Shown in pieces: positions 35,554-43,707 of a DNA stretch of 64,000 nucleotides. Location of the stretch: NCBI GenBank assembly GCA_012730045.1, contig JAAYBR010000082.1, positions 1-64,000 on the forward strand. The letters run 5' to 3'. Below the pieces are notes generated by a model that did no database searches, was not told the origin of the DNA, and saw nothing but the letters and a program-made list of their open reading frames with translations. The position numbers and the translations under genes are program-made. Positions within the stretch are counted from its first letter, which is position 1. Each line of letters starts with the position of its first letter. The DNA is from Candidatus Hydrogenedentota bacterium. Lineage in GTDB: Bacteria > Hydrogenedentota > Hydrogenedentia > Hydrogenedentales > CAITNO01.

Positions 35554-36186
35554 ATGGGCAGTCCGGTGTCCTCCATTGTCAAAGGCACGAAAATCAGAAG
35601 CGAATACTCCCCCCTGGGCCGGTGGATCGGGCGCATGGTGCTCCGTCTCGGAAGGTGGCGGCTGGTCGGGGTCAACCCCAACGTGCCAAAGTGCGTGGTG
35701 GCCTGCGCGCCGCACCAGTCCTACTGGGATTTTCCGTACACGCTGGCGGCCGCCCTCGCCCTGAGCCTGCCCTGCGTCTTCATGATCAAGGACTCGGCCT
35801 TCTGGTGGCCCCTGGGCAGCCTGCTGCGCTGGCTGGGCGGCATCCCGATCAACCGGCGGAGTCCTGTGGGCATTGTGGACCAGATGGTGGAGATTGTGAA
35901 GGCCCATGAGCGCATGCACGTCATCGTGACGCCCGAGGGCACCCGGAGGAATGTGGAGCATTGGAAACTGGGCTTCTACCGCATCGCCGTGGGGGCGGAC
36001 ATCCCCATCCTGTTCGGCATCATCAATTACAAGGAGCGCTGGATCGGGGTGGACGAGTTGTTCTACCCCACGGGAAACCTCAAGGAGGACTGGAGCGCCA
36101 TTCAGGAGCGCTTTCGGATCAAGGTGGGCGTGGTTCCCACCTACAAAGGGATGGAACGGGCGGGAGACGGGCCCAAAGGTTCCTGA
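35554..36186 (+). CDS. 1-acylglycerol-3-phosphate acyltransferase-like (PlsC family)
   Basis: The 210-residue protein has the acyltransferase motifs in order: HQSYWD (Hx4D), the IPINRRS block, and VTPEGTR. PlsC enzymes add the second acyl chain in phosphatidic acid synthesis at the inner membrane; the divergent spacing between blocks leaves a related lipid acyltransferase possible. The ATG at 35554 has AGAAGGGAAAGG upstream and follows a clear promoter. It leads an envelope-related gene string. Confidence 0.85.
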   Translation: MGSPVSSIVKGTKIRSEYSPLGRWIGRMVLRLGRWRLVGVNPNVPKCVVACAPHQSYWDFPYTLAAALALSLPCVFMIKDSAFWWPLGSLLRWLGGIPINRRSPVGIVDQMVEIVKAHERMHVIVTPEGTRRNVEHWKLGFYRIAVGADIPILFGIINYKERWIGVDELFYPTGNLKEDWSAIQERFRIKVGVVPTYKGMERAGDGPKGS

Positions 36187-36225
36187 AACGTCCGAAAAAA
36201 CATCGGCAAGGGAGAAGAGCGGGAC

Positions 36226-37677
36226 ATGAGATGTTTTTTTTCAGCGTGCGCCGTGCTGGCGTGTTTGTGGGCGGCGGATGCCGCACCGGAAGAGGCGTTG
36301 AACATCGGAACACGGCTGGAGCCCTTCCTTGACCGGTTCCTCATCGACCGACTGGAGGGGGCCGCCCTGGAGATGCAGTCTCCAACCGAGGCGGGGGTGG
36401 CCCTGCGCTTTGACGCGCCGTGGGAGGGCCGCTACTGCGGCTATGTCACGGTTTTCAAGGACGCGGAGAAGTTCCGACTGTATTACCGCGGCCTGCCGGA
36501 ACCCAACAAGGACGGGTCGGACACGGAGGTCACCTGCTACGCTGAGAGCGCGGACGGCATCGCCTGGACCAAGCCTTCGCTCGGCCTTCACGAGGTGAAC
36601 GGCACCCGGGAAAACAATGTCATCCTGGCGGGAATGGCCCCGTATTCCCACAACTTCGCCCCCCTTTATGACACGCGGAACGGGGTGCCCGCCGAGGAGC
36701 GTTACAAGGCCCTGGCAGGCACCAGCGAGACCGGACTCGCCGCCTTCGTTTCCCCGGACGGGGTGAACTGGCGGATTCTGCAGAAGGGGGTCATCACCGA
36801 GGGGGCCTTTGACTCCCAGAACGTCGCTTTCTGGTCCGAGGCGGAGGGGAAGTATGTCTGCTATTTCCGGACCTGGTCGGAGGGTCCCTTCGCCGGGTAC
36901 CGCTGGATCAGCAGGACCGTGTCGGATGACTTCCTAAATTGGACAAAGCCGGAGGAAATGGGCAACGGCGGGGCGCCGCTGGAGCACATCTACATCAACC
37001 AGACGACCCCCTATTTCCGCGCGCCGCACATCTACATCGCCCTGGCCGCCCGATTCATGCCCGAGCGCACCGTGGTGTCAGACGCGGAGGCCGCCGCCTT
37101 GGGAATTCAGGGGGACTATGGAAAGGACTGCTCGGACGGGGTTCTGATGACCAGCCGGGGCGGCACGCGCTATGACCGCACCTTCATGGAGGGGTTCATC
37201 CGGCCCGGTGTCGGGGTGGAGAACTGGACCTCGCGGTCCAACTACCCGGCCTGCGGCATCATTCCCACAGGGAAAAACGAGATGTCGTTCTTTGTCCAGC
37301 ACAACTATGGGCAGCCGGCGGCGAATCTGGTGCGCCACACCCTGCGTCTGGACGGCTTCACCGCCGTCACCGCCGGGTATGCGGGCGGGGAAATGACCAC
37401 GAAACCCCTCCGCTTTGAAGGGGACACGCTGTTTCTCAATTTCGCGACCTCGGCTGCGGGAAGTGTCCGGGTGGAGATGGAGGACGCGGACGGGAACGTA
37501 CTTCCCGGCTACGGTATGGAAGACTCCATGGAGCTCATTGGCAATTTCATCTCGCGGCCCGTGGCGTGGAAATCCGGAAAGACCCTGGGAGACCTCGCCG
37601 GGAAAACCGTCCGTGCGCGGTTTCTCATGAAGGACAGCAGCCTCTTCTCCATCCGTTTCGGACAAGCGGGAGAATGA
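36226..37677 (+). CDS. Exported five-bladed-propeller-like protein, possible glycosidase
   Basis: The 483-residue product has a signal peptide (MRCFFSACAVLACLWAADA). The body shows repeated blades with motifs such as KFRLYYRGL, CYAESADGIAWTKP, AAFVSPDGVNWRIL and YVCYFRTWSEG, like GH32/GH43-type beta-propellers in secreted proteins of planctomycete-like bacteria. The last ~90 residues form a beta-sandwich. Catalytic acids cannot be assigned. Its stop overlaps the lnt start (ATGA), so it is coupled to envelope genes, which is unexpected for a carbohydrate enzyme. Confidence 0.65.
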   Translation: MRCFFSACAVLACLWAADAAPEEALNIGTRLEPFLDRFLIDRLEGAALEMQSPTEAGVALRFDAPWEGRYCGYVTVFKDAEKFRLYYRGLPEPNKDGSDTEVTCYAESADGIAWTKPSLGLHEVNGTRENNVILAGMAPYSHNFAPLYDTRNGVPAEERYKALAGTSETGLAAFVSPDGVNWRILQKGVITEGAFDSQNVAFWSEAEGKYVCYFRTWSEGPFAGYRWISRTVSDDFLNWTKPEEMGNGGAPLEHIYINQTTPYFRAPHIYIALAARFMPERTVVSDAEAAALGIQGDYGKDCSDGVLMTSRGGTRYDRTFMEGFIRPGVGVENWTSRSNYPACGIIPTGKNEMSFFVQHNYGQPAANLVRHTLRLDGFTAVTAGYAGGEMTTKPLRFEGDTLFLNFATSAAGSVRVEMEDADGNVLPGYGMEDSMELIGNFISRPVAWKSGKTLGDLAGKTVRARFLMKDSSLFSIRFGQAGE

Positions 37678-39326
37678 TGGGCAAATCCCCGAAACAAACA
37701 GGCGTCTCCTGCCCGGCCCCACCGGGGGAGGGGGAGACCGGGAAGGTGGGTTTCGCCCGCCGGGCACTGCGGTCTCCCTGGGTGTCCCGGCTGGTTGCGC
37801 CCGCCGTGTCCGCCGTGGCTCTGTTTCTGGCCTTCCCCACGGCGCACCTGTATCCCCTGGCCTGGGTGGCTCTGGTTCCGCTGATCCTTTCCTGTGTCCA
37901 TGCCGGATCCAAGGGTGCCTTCTTCCGCTTCTTCTTCGCAGGGTGGCTGTTTCATTCTTTGACGCTTCAGTGGCTGTGGGCAAACATCTTTTGGGCGGGC
38001 GGCTGGGCCGTGATCGGCCAGCAGTTTCTTTGTGTCGCCTTGGCGCTGTTTTGGGCGGCATGCGGCGGCGTGTGGGCCGCCGGTCGGCGGCGCTGGGCCT
38101 TTGGCGGTGGGCTAGAACTGGCCTCCCTGTGGTGGTTCATGGAACTGGGAATGGCCAACCTCTTCACCGGGTTCGGATGGACTGCTTTGGGGTACACCCA
38201 GGGGGCCGTGCTTCCTGTGGCCCAATGGGCCGCCGTGGGGGGCGTGTCCCTGGTCTCCTTCCTCCTGATGGGCGTGAGCGCACATCTGGCGCTGGCGGTC
38301 TGCGGCAAACACCGCCTTCTGGCCGGGTGCGCCGCCGTGCTGCTCATTGTGGTTGCATTTTCTGGCGGACTTCTACTGCGGGAGGCCCCGCCCCCTGAAA
38401 ATGCCCCCGTCCGGGCGGGTATCGTGCAGCCCATGTTCTCCCAGGAGGTCAAGTGGGATCCCCATTACGCCCGGTTTCTCTTCGACAGCCTGGAGGACAT
38501 GACCCGGGCCTTGGGACGGGAGGGCCGGATGGATTTGGTGGTCTGGCCGGAGGCGGCGGTTCCCGACGCCTTGCCAGCCGCGGAGGTGGATGAGCGCCTG
38601 AAGGCGTTGGCCCGCGAAATGGACTGTGTGCTTCTGACGGGCTACGGCAGGGACGACCGCGCCGCCGGCCGCTCGTACAATTCCCTGATGGCCGTGGCGC
38701 CGGATGGCGCAGAACCCGCGTCCTACGACAAGGTACGGCTGGCCGCCTTTGGCGAGTATGTGCCCTTTGGAGAATATCTACCCTTTTTGGAGGCCATCGC
38801 TTTCGGCGGCGTTTCCGCCGGAGAAGAACAGCGCCTTCTGCCGGCGGCCGGGCAGCGGGTCGGTCCGCTGATCTGTTTTGAGGTGCTGTTCTCCGGAATG
38901 TCCCGCAGCCTGCGGAAGATGGGGGCCGACTGCCTGCTGGTGGTCACCAACCTGGCATGGTTTGGCGCGAGCAATGCGGTGATGCAGGAGCTGGAGATTG
39001 CCCGGTTCCGCGCCATAGAGAGCCGCCTGCCCCTGATTCACTGCTCGAACACCGGGATTTCAGGGGTCTTTGACCCCTTCGGCCGGTTCCACCCGGTCAA
39101 CATGCAGTACTTCTCGGGCGGACAGGTCCGCGCCTTTGACGCCGAACGTTTCCCGGTCGGGGCGGGCATGTCCCGGCGTCTGGTGGGGATTCTGGACATT
39201 CCGGGGAAGGCGGCAGCGTACATGGCACCGTGGTGGGGGGCGGCGCTGGTCTTCCTGTCAGTCCTGACTCTGTCCCTCCTTTGGCGGCGGGTGCGCCCCT
39301 CCCGGGGTGCCGGAGAATCCGTCTGA
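37674..39326 (+). CDS. lnt: Apolipoprotein N-acyltransferase
   Basis: The 550-residue protein has about six to eight membrane segments followed by a nitrilase domain with the catalytic triad residues: E293 in VVWPEAAVPD, K353 in SYDKVRLAAFGEYVPFGEY and C401 in GPLICFEVLF. Lnt adds the third acyl chain to lipoproteins at the outer face of the inner membrane, supporting a diderm envelope. Start ATG at 37674 overlaps the previous stop; a second ATG directly follows at 37677. Its stop overlaps the murJ start (TGATG). Confidence 0.93.
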   Translation: MMGKSPKQTGVSCPAPPGEGETGKVGFARRALRSPWVSRLVAPAVSAVALFLAFPTAHLYPLAWVALVPLILSCVHAGSKGAFFRFFFAGWLFHSLTLQWLWANIFWAGGWAVIGQQFLCVALALFWAACGGVWAAGRRRWAFGGGLELASLWWFMELGMANLFTGFGWTALGYTQGAVLPVAQWAAVGGVSLVSFLLMGVSAHLALAVCGKHRLLAGCAAVLLIVVAFSGGLLLREAPPPENAPVRAGIVQPMFSQEVKWDPHYARFLFDSLEDMTRALGREGRMDLVVWPEAAVPDALPAAEVDERLKALAREMDCVLLTGYGRDDRAAGRSYNSLMAVAPDGAEPASYDKVRLAAFGEYVPFGEYLPFLEAIAFGGVSAGEEQRLLPAAGQRVGPLICFEVLFSGMSRSLRKMGADCLLVVTNLAWFGASNAVMQELEIARFRAIESRLPLIHCSNTGISGVFDPFGRFHPVNMQYFSGGQVRAFDAERFPVGAGMSRRLVGILDIPGKAAAYMAPWWGAALVFLSVLTLSLLWRRVRPSRGAGESV

Positions 39327-40930
39327 TGGATTCCAAGCGGGACATGACCCGGTTCGCCGCCGTCTTCGCGGGGGGGACCATGCTCAGCCGGGTCAGCGGG
39401 CTGGTTCGGGACATGATTTTCTTCCATTTCGTGAAGGGGGAGGCCCTGGGCGCCTTTGTCTTCGCGTTTAGCCTGCCGAACATGCTCCGGGACATGCTGG
39501 GCGAGGGCGCGACCAACGCCGCACTGATTCCCGTGTTCGCCGAGAAGAGGGAAAAGGAGGGGGAGGAGGCCTACCGGAAGGCGGTGGCCTCGGTGATGGG
39601 GTTCATGCTGCTCATCCTGTCCGTGATCACCGTGGTGGGGGTGGCGGTGATGCCCGCCGTGCCGGGATTCCTGCGCATGCTGACGGTGGTGACGGGGGAG
39701 GACCTGCCGCAGGACGAGGCGCAGCTTTCGGAGCTCGTGCGCCTGCTCCAGTGGACCTTCCCCTATGTCCTCATGATCTGCATGACCGTGTTTGCCAGCG
39801 GCCCGCTTTTTTTGGCGAGGCGCTACGGGTCCGCCTCGTGGTCGCCCGTGATCCTGAACGTGGTGCTGGCCGCGTCCTGCGTGCTTTTCGCGCGCGCGTT
39901 TGTCAACCCCGCCTGGGCGCTGGTGCTGGGCATCTGGGCCGGCGGGCTGGGCACATGGGCCTACATGTTCTGGGACATGCACCGCGCCACGGGCGTGCTG
40001 CTGCCCCGGTTCGACCTCCGGAACCCCGCCGTGGGGCGGGTGCTCCTGCTCATGCTGCCGGTGATCGCCGGCCAGTCGGCGGGCGAGGTCAACAAGGTCA
40101 TTGAACGCATGTTTGCCGCCTCCCTGGGGCTTGACAAGGTGCTCGCGCTGTATGCGGCGAACCGGCTGGTCCAGCTTCCCCTGTCCGTGTTCGGCGTGGC
40201 CGTGTCTGTGGCGATCCTGCCCTCCATCTCGCGCGCCATGGCGCGGGGGGAGCGGGACGTCGTCCGCGACACCCTCATGCACGGGCTGCGCCAGAGTTTC
40301 TTCCTCGTGTTTCCGGCCCTGGTGGGGCTGGTGGTCCTGAGGGAGCCGTTGGTGCGCCTGCTCTTCGAGCGGGGGGAGTTCGGACCGGAGGACACCCGCC
40401 TGGCCGCCGACGCCCTGGGCTACGCCGCCCTGGGCCTTCTCTCGTTTTCCTGGGTGAAGGTGTCCATTCAGGGGTTCTACGCGGCGCAGCAGACGCACAT
40501 ACCGGTGCTTGCGGCCACGGCGAGCATGGTGCTGAACATCCTGCTCAATATCGCCCTGGTGCGGCCGATGGGCTACCTGGGCCTGGCCCTGTCCACCAGC
40601 ATTTCGTACACCGTCAACTTCCTGGTCGTCTACACCCTCCTGTGCCGGAAGTACGGACGGCTGTGGAATGCCGGCTTCCTGGGGGCCCTTGCGCGGATGC
40701 TGCTGTCCGGCCTCTTCATGGGCGCGGGCGTCGTGTTCGTCTCCGGCGCCGTGGCCCCGGTGCTGGGCACAGCCACCCTTGCCGCGCGCCTCGCGGGGGT
40801 GCTTGTTTCCATTGGGGTGGCTGTTGGTGTATATTTTGGCTCCTGCGCCCTGCTGGGGGTCGCGGAAATGAGGCAGGTTGTTTCGGTGTTCCTAAAAGGG
40901 AGAGGGGCAGACATGCCCCCTTCAGGATAA
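39326..40930 (+). CDS. murJ: Lipid II flippase MurJ
   Basis: The 534-residue protein has the MOP-superfamily MurJ pattern with about 14 membrane segments: FAGGTMLSRVSGLVRDMIFF at the N-terminus, NMLRDMLGEGATNAALIPVF, and FGVAVSVAILPSISRAMARGE in the middle. MurJ moves lipid II across the inner membrane for peptidoglycan synthesis. The ATG overlaps the lnt stop by one base. It is followed after 6 nt by a receiver-like gene. Confidence 0.95.
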   Translation: MDSKRDMTRFAAVFAGGTMLSRVSGLVRDMIFFHFVKGEALGAFVFAFSLPNMLRDMLGEGATNAALIPVFAEKREKEGEEAYRKAVASVMGFMLLILSVITVVGVAVMPAVPGFLRMLTVVTGEDLPQDEAQLSELVRLLQWTFPYVLMICMTVFASGPLFLARRYGSASWSPVILNVVLAASCVLFARAFVNPAWALVLGIWAGGLGTWAYMFWDMHRATGVLLPRFDLRNPAVGRVLLLMLPVIAGQSAGEVNKVIERMFAASLGLDKVLALYAANRLVQLPLSVFGVAVSVAILPSISRAMARGERDVVRDTLMHGLRQSFFLVFPALVGLVVLREPLVRLLFERGEFGPEDTRLAADALGYAALGLLSFSWVKVSIQGFYAAQQTHIPVLAATASMVLNILLNIALVRPMGYLGLALSTSISYTVNFLVVYTLLCRKYGRLWNAGFLGALARMLLSGLFMGAGVVFVSGAVAPVLGTATLAARLAGVLVSIGVAVGVYFGSCALLGVAEMRQVVSVFLKGRGADMPPSG

Positions 40931-40936
40931 GCCGCC

Positions 40937-41302
40937 GTGGAGCTGGTCATCATAGCGACGGACGACGTGTCCGTGTACATGCCTTTCTCAGCCGAGATCG
41001 AGGCTCTGGGCTATGAGGCGCTGTGGGCCTCGAACGGGCTGGAGGCTGTGCTGGAGGCGGAACGGAGGCACCCCCTGGTGGTTTTTCTGGACGAGCGTCT
41101 TCCGGTCCTTAACCCCTACGAGGCGTGCGAGCGTCTCCGCATGATGCCCGAGTTCCACCACGAGCTCCCCGTCTACCTCATCACGCACAATGACGTGGAC
41201 CCGCGCGCCCGGGACAAGTCCGGGTTCACCGGGGAGTTTCCCGCCGCGCACGGCGTGTGGGCGCTTCAGGAGCTCATGGCGCAGCTCGACGCGCAAAGAT
41301 AA
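40937..41302 (+). CDS. Stand-alone receiver-like domain, degenerate
   Basis: The 121-residue product has a response-regulator receiver fold: an acidic pair ATDD near residue 9, phospho-acceptor candidate D52 in VVFLDERLP, a Thr in YLITHND, and the final helix WALQELMAQL. The conserved Lys of the last loop is replaced: GFTGEFP has E100 where KP is expected. No output domain exists. The start is GTG at 40937, 6 nt after the murJ stop, with weak Shine-Dalgarno. It is the last gene of the envelope operon and may sense or scaffold without normal phosphorylation. This is inference. Confidence 0.75.
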   Translation: MELVIIATDDVSVYMPFSAEIEALGYEALWASNGLEAVLEAERRHPLVVFLDERLPVLNPYEACERLRMMPEFHHELPVYLITHNDVDPRARDKSGFTGEFPAAHGVWALQELMAQLDAQR

Positions 41303-41303
41303 C

Positions 41304-41325
41304 CCCGGCCGCGGAAACGGCCGGG
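41304..41325. terminator. Hairpin between convergent genes
   Basis: CCCGGCCG (41304-41311) and CGGCCGGG (41318-41325) form an 8-bp perfect stem with a 6-nt loop (CGGAAA). It lies 1 nt after the receiver gene stop and ends 28 nt from the Gfo/Idh stop. No T-tract. Confidence 0.6.
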
Positions 41326-41353
41326 ACGTGCTTTGAAGAGGGGAGGGCGTGCG

Positions 41354-42421
41354 CTACTTGATGACGATTTCCCGGTTCTTCGCGGAGGACAGGTAGATCG
41401 CGTCTATGATCTTCTGGATGCGGAGCGACTCCTCCGGCTTCACCATCACCGGCAGGTTCTTCTCGACGCACTCGCAGAAATGGCGGACCTCACGCCGGTG
41501 GCCGTCCTCGTCGGAGAGCCAGTCCCAGGTGGTGTGGTTCAGGGAGTCGTGGTCGGCGCTGAAGAACCCGAGGGGGTTGATGCCCACGCCGCCCTTGTCC
41601 CCGAGAATGTACATGTTCTCGATCTCATCGTGGACGTTGGCGGCCCAGGACACCTGCATCTGCATGGTGAGCCCGCCCTCAAACCGCACGAAGGCGGTCG
41701 CGTAGTCCTCCACGTCGAACTCCTTCGGCGGGTAAGGCGTGCCCCAGTCGGCGTTGAAGAAGTCCTTCCGGTCGCCGAACTTGCGGTAGACCTTTCCGCT
41801 GGCGGCCACGGGCTTCGGGCTGCCCATGAGCCACACGCACAGGTCCATCATGTGGACCCCGATGTCAATGAGCGGTCCGCCGAGAGACTCTTTGGCGATG
41901 TGGAACTTGCCCCACCCGGGCACGCCGCGGCGGCGCAGCCACTTGGTCTCGGCGGTGTAGATCTCGCCGCAGGCCCCGCCGGCAATGACTTCTTTCAGTT
42001 TCTGGGCGCGCGCCTCGAAGCGCATGTGCTGGGCGACCATGAGCTTCTTGCGCGCCTTCCTGGCGGCGGCGATCATGGCCTCGCACTCCTTCACGTTCAT
42101 CGCCATGGGCTTCTCCACCAGCACATTGGCCCCGGCCTGGAGCCCCGCGACGGTGGCGACGGAATGGAAGCGGTTCTGCGTGCAGACGTCAATGATGTCA
42201 AAACGGTTTTCCGAGAGCATCTTCCGCATGTCCGCGTAGGTTTTCGCATCGCGGCACTGCGCCGCCTCCGCCTCCCGGCGCTCCCTGACGACATCGCACA
42301 GGCCGGCAATGTGGACGCGGCCCTCCGCCTCCAGCTCGCGCCAGTAGGGAAGATGCTGTTCCCGCGCAATCGCTCCGGTCCCGATAACTCCAACGGTGAG
42401 CGGACTCTTCTGTTTGGCCAT
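41354..42421 (-). CDS. Gfo/Idh/MocA family oxidoreductase
   Basis: The 355-residue enzyme has an N-terminal Rossmann motif (VGVIGTGAIAREQHLP), the conserved EKPMAMN, and a C-terminal alpha/beta dimer domain containing GGPLIDIGVHMMDLC. These enzymes use NAD(P) to oxidise or reduce sugars, inositols or related cyclic substrates. No signal peptide is present. ATG at 42421 is preceded by GAGAAAAG and GGAG. It is divergent from the exported isomerase/epimerase gene, and the two often act in one sugar pathway. Confidence 0.9.
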   Translation of the reverse strand: MAKQKSPLTVGVIGTGAIAREQHLPYWRELEAEGRVHIAGLCDVVRERREAEAAQCRDAKTYADMRKMLSENRFDIIDVCTQNRFHSVATVAGLQAGANVLVEKPMAMNVKECEAMIAAARKARKKLMVAQHMRFEARAQKLKEVIAGGACGEIYTAETKWLRRRGVPGWGKFHIAKESLGGPLIDIGVHMMDLCVWLMGSPKPVAASGKVYRKFGDRKDFFNADWGTPYPPKEFDVEDYATAFVRFEGGLTMQMQVSWAANVHDEIENMYILGDKGGVGINPLGFFSADHDSLNHTTWDWLSDEDGHRREVRHFCECVEKNLPVMVKPEESLRIQKIIDAIYLSSAKNREIVIK

Positions 42422-42481
42422 CTTTTCTCGTGACTCCTTGACCTGATATGCCCCCGGAGGGGCGGTTTCTCTTGAGCGGTA

Positions 42482-42511
42482 ATCATACCCGACCGGGCAC
42501 CCCGCCGCCAA
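42482..42511 (-). promoter_or_regulatory. Promoter for the Gfo/Idh gene
   Basis: TTGGCG (42511-42506) and TATGAT (42487-42482) are 18 nt apart on the minus strand. The leader to the ATG is about 50 nt. Confidence 0.45.
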
Positions 42512-42525
42512 GACGGGCGTGTGTT

Positions 42526-42553
42526 TTGATTTCGGCCGCCGATTGGGTAGAAT
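42526..42553 (+). promoter_or_regulatory. Promoter for the isomerase/epimerase gene
   Basis: TTGATT (42526-42531) and TAGAAT (42548-42553) are 16 nt apart. The predicted start near 42560 gives a leader of about 73 nt with a hairpin inside. Confidence 0.55.
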
Positions 42554-42600
42554 AGACCGGTCCGCGGGGCTGTCCCGCTTGTGGCGCGAAACGAATCATG

Positions 42601-42617
42601 CCCCTGGTTCCCAGGGG
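42601..42617 (+). repeat. Leader hairpin upstream of the isomerase/epimerase gene
   Basis: CCCCTGG-TTC-CCAGGGG is a 7-bp perfect stem with a 3-nt loop inside the predicted 5' leader, 15 nt before the ATG and next to the GGGACGGGAG ribosome binding site. It may influence translation or mRNA stability. Confidence 0.55.
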
Positions 42618-42632
42618 ACGGGAGTACGGACA

Positions 42633-43517
42633 ATGACCATGAACCATGTTTCCCTGCTAGTGCTTGCCGCGGGCCTCGCGGTCGCCTTTCCGGCGGTTTC
42701 CCAGGACCTGTACACCGGCGGCGCGCCCACGGCGGAGTCCCTCGGGTGGCGCGTCGGCTGCCAGGCCTACAGCTTCAACCGCTTCACCTTCTACGAGGCG
42801 GTGGACAAGACGGCCTCCATCGGCCTGAAGTACATCGAGGCCTACCCCGGCCAGCGCCTGAGCAAGGACAAGCCGGAGGACGTCAAGTTTGACCACGCCA
42901 TGTCTGCGGAACTGCAAAAAGAGGTGCTGGACTATCTCGCCGCCAAGGGCGTCAAACTGGTGAACTACGGCGTGGTCGGCATTTCCAAGGATGAGGCCGA
43001 GGCCCGCCAGCTTTTTGACTTTGCCAAGGCCATGGGCATCGAGACCATCGTTTCCGAGCCCGCCAAGAACCAGCTGCCGGCCGTTGCCAAGCTCGCGGAC
43101 GAGTACGGCATCAAGGTCGCCATCCACAACCACCCCAAGCCCAGCATGTACTGGGACTACAATTCGGTGCTCAAGGCCACCGACGGGCTGAGCAAGAGCG
43201 TGGGCTCCTGCGCCGACACGGGCCACTGGCCCCGGTCCGGCGTGGACCCCAAGGAGGCCGTGATCGCGCTTGCGGACGCCGGCCGCATCGTCTCCCTGCA
43301 CTTCAAGGACCTCAACGAGTTCGGCAACCCCAAGGCGCATGACGTGGTCTGGGGCACCGGCGTCTGCAATGCGAAGGACATCCTCGCCGAGCTGAAGAAG
43401 CGCGATGTCAAGGGCGTGTTCAGCATCGAGTACGAGCACAACTGGGACAACTCGCTCCCCGAGATTTCCCAGTGCGTGAAGGCTTTCGAGGAGTTCGCCA
43501 AGGAGCTGGCGAAGTAG
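42633..43517 (+). CDS. Exported sugar phosphate isomerase/epimerase (TIM barrel)
   Basis: The 294-residue protein begins with a signal peptide (residues 1-23 or so, ending AFPAVSQ) followed by a xylose-isomerase-like TIM barrel: GLKYIEAYPG, KLVNYGVVGIS, YGIKVAIHNHPKP, GSCADTGHWPRSG, IVSLHFKDLNEFG and VFSIEYEHNW. The His, Asp and Glu residues of these strands match metal ligands in the family. Exported members are common in planctomycete-like bacteria. GACGGGAG lies before the ATG. A strong terminator follows. Confidence 0.88.
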   Translation: MTMNHVSLLVLAAGLAVAFPAVSQDLYTGGAPTAESLGWRVGCQAYSFNRFTFYEAVDKTASIGLKYIEAYPGQRLSKDKPEDVKFDHAMSAELQKEVLDYLAAKGVKLVNYGVVGISKDEAEARQLFDFAKAMGIETIVSEPAKNQLPAVAKLADEYGIKVAIHNHPKPSMYWDYNSVLKATDGLSKSVGSCADTGHWPRSGVDPKEAVIALADAGRIVSLHFKDLNEFGNPKAHDVVWGTGVCNAKDILAELKKRDVKGVFSIEYEHNWDNSLPEISQCVKAFEEFAKELAK

Positions 43518-43537
43518 CCTCCCCCAGTCTCCGTTCC

Positions 43538-43580
43538 GGCGTCTCCGCACCCCCCGCGCGGAGACGCCATTTCTAATTTT
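43538..43580 (+). terminator. Intrinsic terminator after the isomerase/epimerase gene
   Basis: GGCGTCTCCGC (43538-43548) pairs perfectly with GCGGAGACGCC (43558-43568) over a 9-nt loop and is followed by ATTTCTAATTTT. It begins 21 nt after the stop codon. Confidence 0.8.
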
Positions 43581-43663
43581 CCGTCCCGCAAGGAAGCCTG
43601 AACGGGCGCCGTGCCGGGCGCACGGGCACACCCGCCCGGGGTTCACTGTGGGCCCGCACCTCT

Positions 43664-43671
43664 GATATACT
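43664..43671 (+). promoter_or_regulatory. Extended -10 promoter of the radical SAM gene
   Basis: TGATATACT spans 43663-43671 as a TGN-extended -10. The -35 region is poor (TTCACT at 18 nt). Transcription would start near 43678, 30 nt before the ATG. Confidence 0.55.
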
Positions 43672-43707
43672 GGGCGAGGAAAGTTACCGCAGCGGAGGAA
43701 TGATTCA

